Part shown: positions 7,620 through 16,355 of the stretch, one piece after another
How the letters are laid out: each line of letters starts with the position of its first letter
Position numbering within the stretch: position 1 is the first letter of the stretch
Assembly (NCBI RefSeq): GCF_002266465.3
Contig: NZ_CP029427.2
Coordinates: forward strand, 4,466,501-4,530,500
Length of the DNA: 64,000 nucleotides
Source: Bradyrhizobium symbiodeficiens
GTDB taxonomy: Bacteria > Pseudomonadota > Alphaproteobacteria > Rhizobiales > Xanthobacteraceae
Direction of reading: 5' to 3'
Made by a program: the position numbers and the translations under genes
Notes under the pieces: model-generated
Told to the model about the DNA's origin: nothing
What the model saw: the letters and a program-made list of their open reading frames with translations, nothing else
The model's database searches: none

Positions 7620-8159
7620 CTAAGTCATGCTGCCGGGCATGAAGCAGCGGATGCTGACGCCCATATAGCCGTAGATCGGCCATACCATGGTGCGCCCCAC
7701 CCGGTTGGGCTCGGAGATCACGGCCTCTTCAGGCACCTCGACCCAGACGAGCTCCTGCGGCCGCCCTTCAAGCCCTGAGGCATAGCGTGGGAGGCGGACA
7801 CGATAGTGCCCGTCCTTGCTGTCCCAGTCGGTGTCCGAGAGCGCCGAACCGTCGGCATCGGAGCAGCACGGCCCCTTGCCGCTGCGCAGGCCGTCGAACC
7901 AGGCCTTCAGATCGGCATTGGTGTTGGCGAACTGGCCGCGGTCGCGCGCGTGCCCGAAGGGTGCCGCGAACGCAACCAGGACCAGGGCACCCGCTAGCCT
8001 CGTCACGCTTCGCCAGCGTGTTGCGTTGCCGGAACGCCGTCGTTCGCTTTTGCAATTGGTGGGACGCGCACTGTACAGACGCGGCTCGTCGCCGCCGGAA
8101 TCGATCCAGTTGCTCATCATCTTGCTCCAGCACTCCGCGGCCAGTGCAACAATTGTCAT
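7620..8159 (-). CDS. Secreted hypothetical protein with Cys pair
   Basis: About 179 residues as drawn from the ATG at 8159. A hydrophobic segment RLAGALVLVAFAAPFGHA at about residues 54-71 looks like a signal peptide, so the true start may be an alternative codon nearer to it (GTG before TRLAG). The mature part has KGPCCSDADG, WDSKDGHYRVRLP, WVEVPEEAVI and a late Cys in SIRCFMPG. This pattern is shared by conserved Bradyrhizobium proteins of unknown function. Expected in the periplasm. Confidence 0.65.
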   Translation of the reverse strand: MTIVALAAECWSKMMSNWIDSGGDEPRLYSARPTNCKSERRRSGNATRWRSVTRLAGALVLVAFAAPFGHARDRGQFANTNADLKAWFDGLRSGKGPCCSDADGSALSDTDWDSKDGHYRVRLPRYASGLEGRPQELVWVEVPEEAVISEPNRVGRTMVWPIYGYMGVSIRCFMPGSMT

Positions 8160-8375
8160 GCATTTCGCGGGCCAACCTTGATTCGCAGACGACCGGCCTC
8201 ACCCCGTCATCAGACCGTCATGACGGCGTCACGCACAAGCCGGGACAACAACGGCTCGCGGCGGCAACTTCCCGTGGCCGCCGGCAAACTGCCGCGTTGC
8301 GCGAGGCGATACGCTTTGGCATAAAAGCCGGACCGGTTACGCCATTGGGCGATGGCGGCCGGCCTGCGGGACGTT

Positions 8376-8729
8376 ATGAAAAACGGTCTCTATTCGATTC
8401 ACGTGACCCTGCTCGATGGTCGAGCCGGCAAGGGCAGCGGCGTGATTCTTTTTCGCGACGGCAAGATCCTCGGCGGCGATGCCTACCTCTATTACACCGG
8501 CAGCTACGTCGTGAAGGACAACAACACCTTCAAAGGCGAAGTGCTGGTGCAACGCCACACCTCCCCGCGAGGCGACGACAATCCGCTGTTCGGCGGCCCT
8601 GCCCCGGTCGGCATCGGCGTCACTGGCACCTTCACGGAGACACGCGGGGAGATGACCGGCACCGCGCTGGTCGGCAAGGCCAGCCAGATTTTCGGCGCGA
8701 CCCTGCAAAAGCTCGCGGACGTCGATTAG
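8376..8729 (+). CDS. GrlR-family regulatory protein
   Basis: A 117-residue cytosolic protein that resembles the GrlR family: MKNGLYSIHVTLLDGRAGKG, then GGDAYLYYTGSYVV and GVTGTFTETRGEMTG strands making a small lipocalin-like beta-barrel. In enterohaemorrhagic E. coli, GrlR represses type III secretion by binding GrlA. No type III or GrlA-like gene is near here, so the partner and role are unknown. I use the internal ATG at 8376, where homology begins, rather than 8352. The stop codon overlaps a hairpin that begins a repeat. Confidence 0.7.
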   Translation: MKNGLYSIHVTLLDGRAGKGSGVILFRDGKILGGDAYLYYTGSYVVKDNNTFKGEVLVQRHTSPRGDDNPLFGGPAPVGIGVTGTFTETRGEMTGTALVGKASQIFGATLQKLADVD

Positions 8730-8841
8730 AGCCGATTCCGTTCCGATGCTATCGGAACGGGGCTCTACATTTTGTTTGACGCGTTTTTTTGTTTGACGCG
8801 TTTTCTTGACGCGAACCGGCAACCACTTCGCTCGAAAACGC
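8729..8841. repeat. Interspersed repeat (family A) with terminator hairpin
   Basis: Begins with a hairpin: GAGCC/GGCTC flanking CCGTTCCGAT-GCT-ATCGGAACGG (8738-8760). It is followed by two tandem copies of TTTGTTTGACGCGTTTTTT-like sequence (about 8770-8804) and a third TTGACGCG, then an ACTTCGCTCGAAAACGCT end. I recognise this as a widespread Bradyrhizobium intergenic element. It fills the gap between two convergent genes and may terminate both. Confidence 0.65.
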
Positions 8842-8843
8842 TG

Positions 8844-11531
8844 TTATTCCGCGGCCTGCTCCAGCGGCGCGATGCGCGGCAGGATGATCTGGATGCGGGT
8901 GCCGCTCCCCGGTTCGGAATCGAGATCGAGCCGCCCGCCGAGCCGGTTGGTGACGATGCTGTAGACGATGTGCAAACCAAGACCCGTGCCGCCCTGGTCG
9001 CGCCGCGTCGTGAAAAACGGATCGAAGGCACGGCGACGGACGTCGAGCGACATGCCGCAGCCATTGTCTGCGAAGAGGATCTCGACATTGTCCTTGCCGG
9101 ACTCCCGCACCTGGATGTCGATGGTCCCCGGCCGCCCGTCCGGGAAGGCGTGCGCCACCGAATTGAGAAACAGATTGGTCAGCACCTGACCGTACGGGCC
9201 CGGATAGCTGTTCATCGTCAGGTCGGGCTGGCACTCGACGTTGAGCGTCAGATTGTGCTTGCGCAGGCCCGGCCTCAGACTCATCACCACCTGCTCGGTG
9301 AGGTCTCCGAGATCGAAGCTGCGCTGATCCGAATAGTTGCGGTCGGCGGCGACCTGCTTGAACGACTGGATTAACTCGGCGGCGCGGTTGAGATTGGAGA
9401 CGAGCTGCGAGGACGCGTCGCGGCTGGTGCTGAGGAAGTCGTTGAGCGAGGAGCGGCGCAGCTCGCCGCGCTCGACCTCGGCGGTGAAAAGCGCCGTCTT
9501 GCGCTCCAGCGCGGAGGCGACCGTGAGGCTGATGCCGACGGGGTTGTTGACCTCGTGAGCGACGCCGGCAACGAGCCGCCCGAGCGCGGCAAGCTTCTCG
9601 GCCTCGATCAGCGAGGCCTGGGTCTCGCGCAGATTGCGCAGCGCGGTCTCGGCGGATTCCTTGGCCTTGCGCATCTCCTGCTCGCCACGCTTGCGCTCGC
9701 CGATATCGAGCGCCACGGTGACGATCCGCTCGATCTCACCCTCGGCATCGAGCAGCGGCAGCTTGTTGACCAGCCATTGCCGCATGTTGCCGGAGGAATC
9801 CTTGTACTCCTCCTCGTAGAAGCCGAGGCCCCTGCGGAGATTGAGCACGCGCTTGTCATTCTCGTCGGTCTTGGCCGCGCCGTAGCGCGACATCAGATCG
9901 GCGGTGGTGCGGCCGAGCGCGTCGCCGGGCTCGATGCCGAAGATGCCGGCCATGTAGCGGTTCATCAGCACGTAGCGCAGGTCGCGGTCCTTGACGTTGA
10001 TGACCGCGGGCACGGTGTCGATGACCTGTTGCAGCAGGCGCCGGCCTTCGGCGATGGCGTCCTCCGCCCGCTTCTGGTCGGTGATGTCGCGCAGCGTGCC
10101 CTCATAGCGCACGATGTTGCCCGCCTCGTCGCGCACGCCGGTGGCGCTGTCGGAGAGCCACAGGATGTCGCCGCTGCGCTGGCGTACCTGATATTCGAAC
10201 TCGCGTACCATGCCGTCGCGCGTCATCAGCCGCTGGTATTCGACGCGCGCCTCGGGGTGGACGTAGATGGTGTGGGCGATGTCGTTGATGCTGTCGATCA
10301 GCTGCTCCGGGCTGTCATAGCCCATCATCCGCGCCAGCGCCGGATTGGCGTTGAGGAGATCGCCGGCCGGCGTCGTGACGTAGATGCCGTCGACCGAGCC
10401 CTCGAACAGTTTCCGGTAGCTCTCCTCGGCGAGGCGCTGCTCGGTGAGCGCGCGCACCGCCGCCTCGCGCGCCGTGTCGGCCTCCTCCAGCGCGCGGCGG
10501 AACACCTCGGCGGCGCGGGCGATGTCACCGATCTCGTTGTCGAGGTCGGCGGACGGGATCGAGGTGTCCTTACGACCGGCCGCAAGCGCGCGAATCGAGC
10601 GTGCGATCTGGGCGAGCGGACGCACCGTCCTGCGCACCACGAACAAGGCAGCGCCGATGCCGATCAGCACGCCGATGGTACCGAGCACGATGCTCTGCCA
10701 TCGCGCCTCCGTCAGCGTCCGGGCAAAGTCGCGCGACAGCACGTGGCCGCGCCGGGCACTGACCTCGCGCAGCAATTCGGTGACGCGGCCGATCAGCCGG
10801 CCCTCGGTCCCCAGCACCTCGCGGTCGATGTCGGCGATCTGCCGCTCGCGAACCGCCACGGCCATGATGGCCTCGGCATAACCGTTCACCGCCGATCTCA
10901 GCCCGGCATCGCCAATGTTCAGGGCCCGCATGCTCTGCGCGGCCTGCTCCGCCGCGGACGGGTTGCGCGCGAGCAGCCCGAGCGCGATCCGGCTCTGCGC
11001 CTCCGACAGGCGCGAGGCCAGCTCACGGTCGGCGGTGCCGGAGACGGCCAGATCGAACTGTTCGCGCAGCGGCGGCAGGCCGCCGAGCAGCTGGGCGCGG
11101 CGATCGATCAGGGTCGAGATCCGCTCGAGGCCGTTCCGATAGGTCGCAAGCCGCTCGGTGACCCCGTCGATCATGTCCTGCTGCTCGGGCGCGAGCTCGA
11201 TGCGGGTCTTCTTCAGGATGTCGCTGAGCGTCGAGGCCGCTTCGCCCACCTGCTTGAACTGGATGCCGGCGCCCGGATCTGTAACGAAGTCGCGCGCGGC
11301 AAGCCGCAGCTCGTTCATGCGGCGGTCGATGTCCTCGGCGAGGTCGCCGACGCTCTGGAGCCGCTGCAGCTCGGCGAAGGTCGTGTCGATGTGCCGGATC
11401 GCGATTACGCTCGCGGCCGACGTGACGATGATCACCGCCAGCACCAACAGGAAGCTGCCGAAAGTGAGCTGGCCGATGGAGAGCGAGAATATTCGCTTTT
11501 TCTCAGGGGTCGGCGTCAATTCGGCGGACAT
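8844..11531 (-). CDS. PAS-domain sensor histidine kinase
   Basis: An 895-residue inner-membrane kinase. TM1 (about residues 18-40) and TM2 (about 275-298) enclose a ~230-residue helical periplasmic sensor. A HAMP segment follows, then two PAS domains (about 370-490 and 500-620, the second containing NVKDRDLRYVLMNRYMAGIF). The HisKA H-box is LVAGVAHEVNNP (His at about 658), and the ATPase has NLFLNSVAHAFPDG, FADNGCGMS and GTGLGLHIVYSIV. The CheA/NtrB-like VAHEVNNPVG box suggests the HATPase group used with separate response regulators. None is adjacent, so this is an orphan kinase. An alternative start 33 bases upstream is possible. Confidence 0.9.
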   Translation of the reverse strand: MSAELTPTPEKKRIFSLSIGQLTFGSFLLVLAVIIVTSAASVIAIRHIDTTFAELQRLQSVGDLAEDIDRRMNELRLAARDFVTDPGAGIQFKQVGEAASTLSDILKKTRIELAPEQQDMIDGVTERLATYRNGLERISTLIDRRAQLLGGLPPLREQFDLAVSGTADRELASRLSEAQSRIALGLLARNPSAAEQAAQSMRALNIGDAGLRSAVNGYAEAIMAVAVRERQIADIDREVLGTEGRLIGRVTELLREVSARRGHVLSRDFARTLTEARWQSIVLGTIGVLIGIGAALFVVRRTVRPLAQIARSIRALAAGRKDTSIPSADLDNEIGDIARAAEVFRRALEEADTAREAAVRALTEQRLAEESYRKLFEGSVDGIYVTTPAGDLLNANPALARMMGYDSPEQLIDSINDIAHTIYVHPEARVEYQRLMTRDGMVREFEYQVRQRSGDILWLSDSATGVRDEAGNIVRYEGTLRDITDQKRAEDAIAEGRRLLQQVIDTVPAVINVKDRDLRYVLMNRYMAGIFGIEPGDALGRTTADLMSRYGAAKTDENDKRVLNLRRGLGFYEEEYKDSSGNMRQWLVNKLPLLDAEGEIERIVTVALDIGERKRGEQEMRKAKESAETALRNLRETQASLIEAEKLAALGRLVAGVAHEVNNPVGISLTVASALERKTALFTAEVERGELRRSSLNDFLSTSRDASSQLVSNLNRAAELIQSFKQVAADRNYSDQRSFDLGDLTEQVVMSLRPGLRKHNLTLNVECQPDLTMNSYPGPYGQVLTNLFLNSVAHAFPDGRPGTIDIQVRESGKDNVEILFADNGCGMSLDVRRRAFDPFFTTRRDQGGTGLGLHIVYSIVTNRLGGRLDLDSEPGSGTRIQIILPRIAPLEQAAE

Positions 11532-11623
11532 TGGGCTGTGAGGACCGGGATACTGGAGCCCCAATATACGACGTATTGCCGCCCCGGGGAAACATGCCTC
11601 GGGCCGCCGATTATCCTTAATAT

Positions 11624-11639
11624 GGGGCTTCGGAGCCCC
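11624..11639 (-). terminator. Hairpin after the EamA gene
   Basis: GGGGCT and AGCCCC pair around a four-base loop ten bases past the stop of the 11649-12563 gene. The bases after it on the minus strand are ATATTAAGG, so there is no proper T run. It is a weak terminator candidate. Confidence 0.4.
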
Positions 11640-11648
11640 TTCCCCGAT

Positions 11649-12563
11649 CTATGACGGTTTGACGCTCGCCTGCCTCCGGGCCGGGATCGTCATGGCGGCG
11701 ACGCCGAAGACGACGCAGGCAAGCCCGATCCAGGCGGTCCGGCTCAGGCTCTCGCCGAGGAAGGCGACGCTGATGGCGACCCCGATCGGCACCCGCAGAT
11801 AGGCCTGCGCAGTGGTGCCGACCGACCCCAGGGTCTGGATCAGGCGGAAGTAGATCGCGAATGCCGCGGCCGTCGAGAATACGGCGAGCGCGAGCAATGC
11901 CAGCGCTGAACTTTGCGACGGCGACAGCGTCCAGGGCTGCTCGACCACGAGCGAGGCCGGGATCAGGACTGCGGCGCCCGCCAGCAGCGAGCCGGCAGCG
12001 GGCGCCATGGGATCGAGGCCTTTGAAACTGCGGCCGAAGATCGCGGCGCAGGCATAGCAGATCGTGGCGGCGACGATGGCCGCCTCCGCAAGGAGGCCGC
12101 TACCGATGTCGTGGAAGGCATCGACGCCGACGATCAGCAGGATGCCGGCCATGCCGGCAACCACGCCCAACAGCTTTCGCGATGTGGTCGTCTCGTGACG
12201 CGTCACCACGGCCGTGAGCAGGAAGGTGAAGATCGGGCCGGCCGAGTTGAGGATGGTGGCGAGCGCGGCGTCAACATGGCGCTCGCCCCAGGCGATCAGC
12301 GTCCAGGGGATGACGCTGTTGAGCACGGCCTGGAAGGCGAAGCGCTGCCAGGTCGCCGCGTCCGTGGGCATCCTGATGCCGCGCGCCCACATCACGACGA
12401 GCAACAGGAGGCCCGCGATCGTAGTCCGCGCCGCGATCAGCGTGATCGGCGGAATGGTGGCGACGCCGAGCTTGATGAAGGTGTACGAGCCGCCCCAGAG
12501 CGTTGCGAGGGCGACGAGGAGCGCGAGCTCGGCGGCGATGTTGGTGTCCTGCCTTGTGTCCAT
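11649..12563 (-). CDS. EamA-family (DMT) transporter
   Basis: A 304-residue inner-membrane protein with about ten hydrophobic helices arranged as two EamA repeats. The first repeat contains LWGGSYTFIKLGVATIPPI and a charged GWGERHVDAALATIL-like turn; the second includes GGSLLAGAAVL and the SVGTTAQAYLRVPIGVAISV signature with FLGESLSRTAWIGLACVVFG. Members of the drug/metabolite transporter superfamily usually export amino acids or metabolites by proton antiport. The substrate cannot be read. The ATG at 12563 lies 76 bases downstream of the Nudix gene, so the two may be cotranscribed. Confidence 0.88.
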   Translation of the reverse strand: MDTRQDTNIAAELALLVALATLWGGSYTFIKLGVATIPPITLIAARTTIAGLLLLVVMWARGIRMPTDAATWQRFAFQAVLNSVIPWTLIAWGERHVDAALATILNSAGPIFTFLLTAVVTRHETTTSRKLLGVVAGMAGILLIVGVDAFHDIGSGLLAEAAIVAATICYACAAIFGRSFKGLDPMAPAAGSLLAGAAVLIPASLVVEQPWTLSPSQSSALALLALAVFSTAAAFAIYFRLIQTLGSVGTTAQAYLRVPIGVAISVAFLGESLSRTAWIGLACVVFGVAAMTIPARRQASVKPS

Positions 12564-12639
12564 GGCCGCTCCGTCCTCCCTTGTGGACGGAACCTAGCGC
12601 GGTCGCGGGCCTCAATACTTCGGCTGGCGTCGAAGTGTC

Positions 12640-13455
12640 TTAGCCCACCGCCCCGACCTCGAACACCTCGCCGTCATAGCCGGCCTCGCGGGGGATGCGC
12701 AGCTGGCGGCCGGTTTCGGTCTTGGTCATGACGGGCATCACCGTGACGATCGATAGGCCCTTGGCATGGTCCAGCGCGGCGCCCACGCTGCCCTGCTTGG
12801 CGAGGCGGATCAGATTGCGCGTGGTCGGGAACGGCAATTTGAAGCGGCCGCTCTCGCCGCCCTCCACGGCCTCGCGCGGCGAGACCCAGATCGAGTCGGT
12901 GGACTCCCGGCCGTCATGGGCGCCGAGTTGATCCGGCGGCGCCGCGGCGAGGAAGAACCAGGTATCGAACCGCTTGGGCATGCCCTCCGGCGTGATCCAG
13001 TGCGCGTAGGGAACGAGCGTGTCGAGCGCGAGCTGGAGGCCGTTGTCATCGAGAATTTTCAGGAAGCTGATCTTGTGCTCGTTGAGCGCGATGCGATGGC
13101 CATCTGCAAGCTCGCCGGCACGCTTGGCATCAACAGGCGTGCCGGTCCCCTTCGCGCGCGCCAGCAGGATGCCGCTCTCCTCAAAGGTCTCGCGAATCGC
13201 GGCGATGCGAAAACCACGATCCGCTTCGCTCAGACCCTCGCCGCCCGAATAGAGATCGGTGCGCGCGACGATCTCGTTGTCGCCGGCGTCGACGCTGCCG
13301 CCGGGAAACACCAGCGCGCCCGAGTTGAACTCGATCTGATGATGGCGGACCATCATGAAGACCTCAATCTCGCCGCGGCCCGTGCCGTCGGCCTTCCCGC
13401 CGTCGCGCAGCAGGAGGATCGTCGAGGCCGGGCGTGATGCTGATGTCTCGGCCAT
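12640..13455 (-). CDS. Nudix hydrolase
   Basis: A 271-residue cytosolic Nudix protein. The Nudix box is split by an insertion: FPGGSVDAGDNE, about 27 residues, then AAIRETFEESGILLARA, giving the REx2EExG core with its catalytic glutamates. The insertion and total length resemble NUDT7/19-like enzymes acting on CoA esters, which would suit the CoA-ester genes that follow, but this is inference. I use the ATG at 13455, four bases from the stop of the upstream DapA-family gene, which implies cotranscription. Confidence 0.85.
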   Translation of the reverse strand: MAETSASRPASTILLLRDGGKADGTGRGEIEVFMMVRHHQIEFNSGALVFPGGSVDAGDNEIVARTDLYSGGEGLSEADRGFRIAAIRETFEESGILLARAKGTGTPVDAKRAGELADGHRIALNEHKISFLKILDDNGLQLALDTLVPYAHWITPEGMPKRFDTWFFLAAAPPDQLGAHDGRESTDSIWVSPREAVEGGESGRFKLPFPTTRNLIRLAKQGSVGAALDHAKGLSIVTVMPVMTKTETGRQLRIPREAGYDGEVFEVGAVG

Positions 13456-13459
13456 GCAA

Positions 13460-14413
13460 CTAACCTGCGGCGCTGGATTGCGGGCCGAGATTGGCGCGCT
13501 TGTCGACCCGGGCAACGCGCGACAGCAGGTACTCGACCTCCGCCTTCGCCGTCGCCGTGATGGTCGCGCCCGGCTTGCGCTGGGCGCTGGAGGCGATGAT
13601 GCCGCGCTTCTGCAGCACGTATTTGCGGATGGTCAGGCCGACGCCGGGCTGCTGCTCGTAACGGATCAGCGGCAGATGCGCGTCGAACAGATCGTGCGCG
13701 GCGTCGCGCTTGCCGGCCTTGGAGAGGTTCACGACGTCGATCAGAAGCTCCGGGAAGGCGTAGCCGGTCATGGCGCCGTCGGCCCCGCGCTCCATCTCGA
13801 AATCCAGGAACGTGCCGCCGTTGCCGCAGAGGATCGAGAGCGGACGGAGCGAGCCGTCCTTCTGGAAGCCGCGCAGGGTCGTGATCTTCTCCAGCCCTGG
13901 CCAATCCTCGTGCTTGAGCATCACGCAGTTCGGATTGTCCATGACGATCTTGCGGATCACGGCGGGAGTGAACACCACCGAGAGCGTCAGCGGATAGTCC
14001 TGCAGCACCCAGGGAATATCGGGGCCGATCGCCTCGGCCGCCTGCTTGAAATAGCCGGTGATCTGGTCGTCGGTGCGCAAGGATGGCGGCGGCGCGATCA
14101 TCACGCCGGCCGCGCCCGCGTCCATCGAGGCCTTGGCCAGCGAGCGCATGGTGGCAAAGCCCGGCGCGGAGACGCCGACGATCACCTGCATCTTCTTGGC
14201 GCGCTTGACGAAGCGCACCGCGACCTGCTCGGCTTCAGTGGCATCGAGCTTCGGCGCCTCGCCGAGGATGCCCAGCACCGTGACGCCGTCGCAGCCGACT
14301 TCCTCGTAGAAATCGGTGAGGCGGTCGATCGAGCGCTCGTCGATCCGGCCATCGTCGTGGAACGGCGTCGGCGCGATTGCGAAGGTGCCCTTGGCGTCGG
14401 CGGTGAGTTTCAT
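13460..14413 (-). CDS. DapA-family (dihydrodipicolinate synthase-like) aldolase
   Basis: A 317-residue TIM-barrel class I aldolase or lyase. GTFAIAPTPFHDDGRID and GCDGVTVLGILGEAPKLD mark the DapA N-terminus (the usual GTTGE is replaced by LGEAP). The Schiff-base lysine is in VMLKHEDWPG and the conserved tyrosine in LQDYPLTL. The altered substrate loop argues against true DapA (lysine biosynthesis) and for a catabolic lyase acting on a 2-oxoacid. It is followed within five bases by the Nudix gene and preceded by the SDR gene after a 28-base gap, so it is part of a minus-strand operon. Confidence 0.85.
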   Translation of the reverse strand: MKLTADAKGTFAIAPTPFHDDGRIDERSIDRLTDFYEEVGCDGVTVLGILGEAPKLDATEAEQVAVRFVKRAKKMQVIVGVSAPGFATMRSLAKASMDAGAAGVMIAPPPSLRTDDQITGYFKQAAEAIGPDIPWVLQDYPLTLSVVFTPAVIRKIVMDNPNCVMLKHEDWPGLEKITTLRGFQKDGSLRPLSILCGNGGTFLDFEMERGADGAMTGYAFPELLIDVVNLSKAGKRDAAHDLFDAHLPLIRYEQQPGVGLTIRKYVLQKRGIIASSAQRKPGATITATAKAEVEYLLSRVARVDKRANLGPQSSAAG

Positions 14414-14441
14414 CGTCTTCCTTGTTTCTCTCTGTCGATGG

Positions 14442-15320
14442 CTAAAACCTCCGTGCGCCCATCTTGATCTGCTCCTCGGAGAAGAAGATCTCCTTGGCGT
14501 GATCGGCGATGTCCCGGGCGTTCCAGCCCGTGTGCGGCGGTTTCCAGCCTTCCATTTCCATCATCCGCATTTCGCGCACGCCGCGGGGCCCGGACACGCC
14601 CAGCACCTTGCCGGTCTGGTCGCCCGACAAGTCGCTGACCATGTATAGCACGGCCGGCGCGATGCCGTCCGGCCCCAGCGCGGCGCCCGGGTTCTCCTTA
14701 TAGCGGGGCAGGTCTGCGGTCATGCGGGTCAGGGCGCCCGGAGCGAGCGTCCAGATCCGGATGTTGTACTTGCGGCCCTCGATCGCCAGCACGTTGGACA
14801 GGCCCCAGATGCCGCCCTTGGCCGCGCCGTAATTGGTCTGGCCGAAATTGCCGATCAGGCCCGAGGTCGAGGCGGTGTTGACGATGACGCCGCCACCGTT
14901 TTCCCGCATCCAGCGAAACACCGGCATGGTGCAACAAAAGGTGCCCTTCAGGTGCACCTTGATGACCTTGTCCCAGTCGGCCTCGGAGGCCTTGTGAAAG
15001 GTCTGGTCACGGAGGATGCCGGCATTGTTGACGAGGATGTCGGCACGGCCGAAATGCTTGATGGCGTCGTCGAACACCGACTGGCCGCCTTCCATGGTGG
15101 AGATATCGGCACCGTTGGCGACCGCCTTGCCGCCTTCGGCCGTGATCGCGTCCACCACGAGCTGCGCCATCGATTTGTCGGCGCCGGAGCCGTCACGGGG
15201 CCCGCCGAGATCGTTGACGACGACCGAGGCCCCTTCCCGCGCGAACAGCTTCGCGTAGGCCTCACCGAGCCCGCCGCCCGCGCCGGTGATCAGCGCAACC
15301 TTGCCATCGAGTAATCCCAT
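14442..15320 (-). CDS. SDR oxidoreductase, 3-hydroxyacyl-CoA dehydrogenase-like
   Basis: A 292-residue classical short-chain dehydrogenase. The Rossmann motif is LITGAGGGLGEAYAKLFARE; the NNAG motif is VNNAGILRDQTFHK; the catalytic Ser lies in NTASTSGLIG and Tyr/Lys in TNYGAAKGG. The LRDQTFHKxSExDWDKVIxVHLKG stretch is typical of the dehydrogenase domain of peroxisomal multifunctional enzyme 2, so 3-hydroxyacyl-CoA is a likely substrate. It fits the downstream genes' theme (MaoC hydratase, thiolase) as the step between hydration and thiolysis. Confidence 0.87.
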   Translation of the reverse strand: MGLLDGKVALITGAGGGLGEAYAKLFAREGASVVVNDLGGPRDGSGADKSMAQLVVDAITAEGGKAVANGADISTMEGGQSVFDDAIKHFGRADILVNNAGILRDQTFHKASEADWDKVIKVHLKGTFCCTMPVFRWMRENGGGVIVNTASTSGLIGNFGQTNYGAAKGGIWGLSNVLAIEGRKYNIRIWTLAPGALTRMTADLPRYKENPGAALGPDGIAPAVLYMVSDLSGDQTGKVLGVSGPRGVREMRMMEMEGWKPPHTGWNARDIADHAKEIFFSEEQIKMGARRF

Positions 15321-15348
15321 GGTGGCCTCTCCCTGTTGCTTTTGGCTC

Positions 15349-15438
15349 CGTCATGGCCGGGCTAGTCCCGGCCATCCACGAACTTGGTCGCCAACCGCGC
15401 GAAGAACGTGGATGCCCGGGACAAGCCCGGGCATGACG
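15349..15438. repeat. Interspersed palindromic repeat, family B
   Basis: Left arm CGTCATGGCCGGGCTAGTCC and right arm GGACAAGCCCGGGCATGACG frame a spacer holding CATCCACG and CGTGGATG. This CGTCATGGCCGGGC element occurs between many genes in Bradyrhizobium. Related copies lie at 27893-27924, 34988-35114 and 45834-45873. It sits between the SDR and MaoC genes of one operon, so it is probably transcribed and may shape mRNA decay. Confidence 0.75.
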
Positions 15439-15468
15439 AGATAACTCAGAGCGCGTCGAGCGGCATCA

Positions 15469-16329
15469 TCACCCAAGCACCGTCTTGCCGTTCTTGATCA
15501 CCGTCACCCCGCGCGACTTCACCTTGGCTTCGAACGAGATGACGTTGCCGTCCTTCCAGAGGTCCATGGTCACGGTCTCGCCGGGATAGACCGGCGAGGA
15601 GAACCGCGCGACGTGCTGGCGGAACGCGGAAGCGTCGTAGTCGGCATAGGTCTGCAGCACGCCGCGGCAGGTGATGCCGTAGGTGCACATGCCGTGAAGG
15701 ATCGGGCGCGGGAAGCCAGCCTTCTTCGCAAACTCCGGATCGCTGTGCAGCGGGTTGCGATCGCCGCAGAGGCGATAGACCAGCGCCTGGTCGGGACGCG
15801 TGGTGATGTCGATGGTCTTGTCGGGTGCGCGCGACGGGATCTTGTGCGGATCGGGCTGGGTCAGGCTCGGCCCGCCGAAGCCGCCGTCGCCGCGGGCAAA
15901 GCGCGAGGCGACCAGCGTTGCCAGCTTCTCGCCCTTCTCGTTCTTCAGCACGGTCTGGTGCACGATGACGACGCCCTTGTCCTTGCCTTTGTCGTAGACC
16001 TCGACCACGGAGGAGTCGGCGGTGATGTGTGCAGCGACCGGCAGCGGCTGGTGGAAGGTGATGTCGCGCTCGCCGTCGACCACCATCACGCGGTTGAGGT
16101 TCATCTCGCCGGGACCCGAGCCCCAGGCCGCGACGGATGCGAAGGTCGGCACCACCTTGAGCGGCCGCGGCGTCAGCGTGCCCTCGTTGACGAAGGCGAG
16201 TTCTTTTTCATCCATCGGATCGGCGCCGAGGCCGATGCCGTAGGCATAGAGCATCACTTCGCGATCGGCGTAGGCGTATTTCTGGCCTAGGTTGTTCAGG
16301 CCTTTGAGCTCTTCGTATCTGGCGGACAT
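15469..16329 (-). CDS. MaoC-family enoyl-CoA hydratase
   Basis: A 286-residue double hot-dog enoyl-CoA hydratase. The N-terminal half is a degenerate hot-dog. The C-terminal half contains the hydratase-2 motif GDRNPLHSDPEFAKKAGFPR followed by PILHGMCTYG, with the catalytic Asp and His. It would hydrate a trans-2-enoyl-CoA to (R)-3-hydroxyacyl-CoA. In one strand with the SDR and thiolase genes, it supplies the second step of a beta-oxidation-like or steroid-side-chain-like path. The cytosolic location follows from the lack of a signal. Confidence 0.88.
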   Translation of the reverse strand: MSARYEELKGLNNLGQKYAYADREVMLYAYGIGLGADPMDEKELAFVNEGTLTPRPLKVVPTFASVAAWGSGPGEMNLNRVMVVDGERDITFHQPLPVAAHITADSSVVEVYDKGKDKGVVIVHQTVLKNEKGEKLATLVASRFARGDGGFGGPSLTQPDPHKIPSRAPDKTIDITTRPDQALVYRLCGDRNPLHSDPEFAKKAGFPRPILHGMCTYGITCRGVLQTYADYDASAFRQHVARFSSPVYPGETVTMDLWKDGNVISFEAKVKSRGVTVIKNGKTVLG

Positions 16330-16355
16330 CTTGGTTTTGTTTCCTCCCGGTGGTT

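Noticed and set aside
8765..8813. Tandem TTGACGCG units as a CRISPR-like array
   Set aside because: Units touch each other with no unique spacers and no cas genes are present; they fit slippage in a known interspersed repeat.
9555..11654. A 699-codon plus-strand frame opposite the sensor kinase
   Set aside because: Arg/His/Asp-rich shadow of the kinase; no domain and no start signal.
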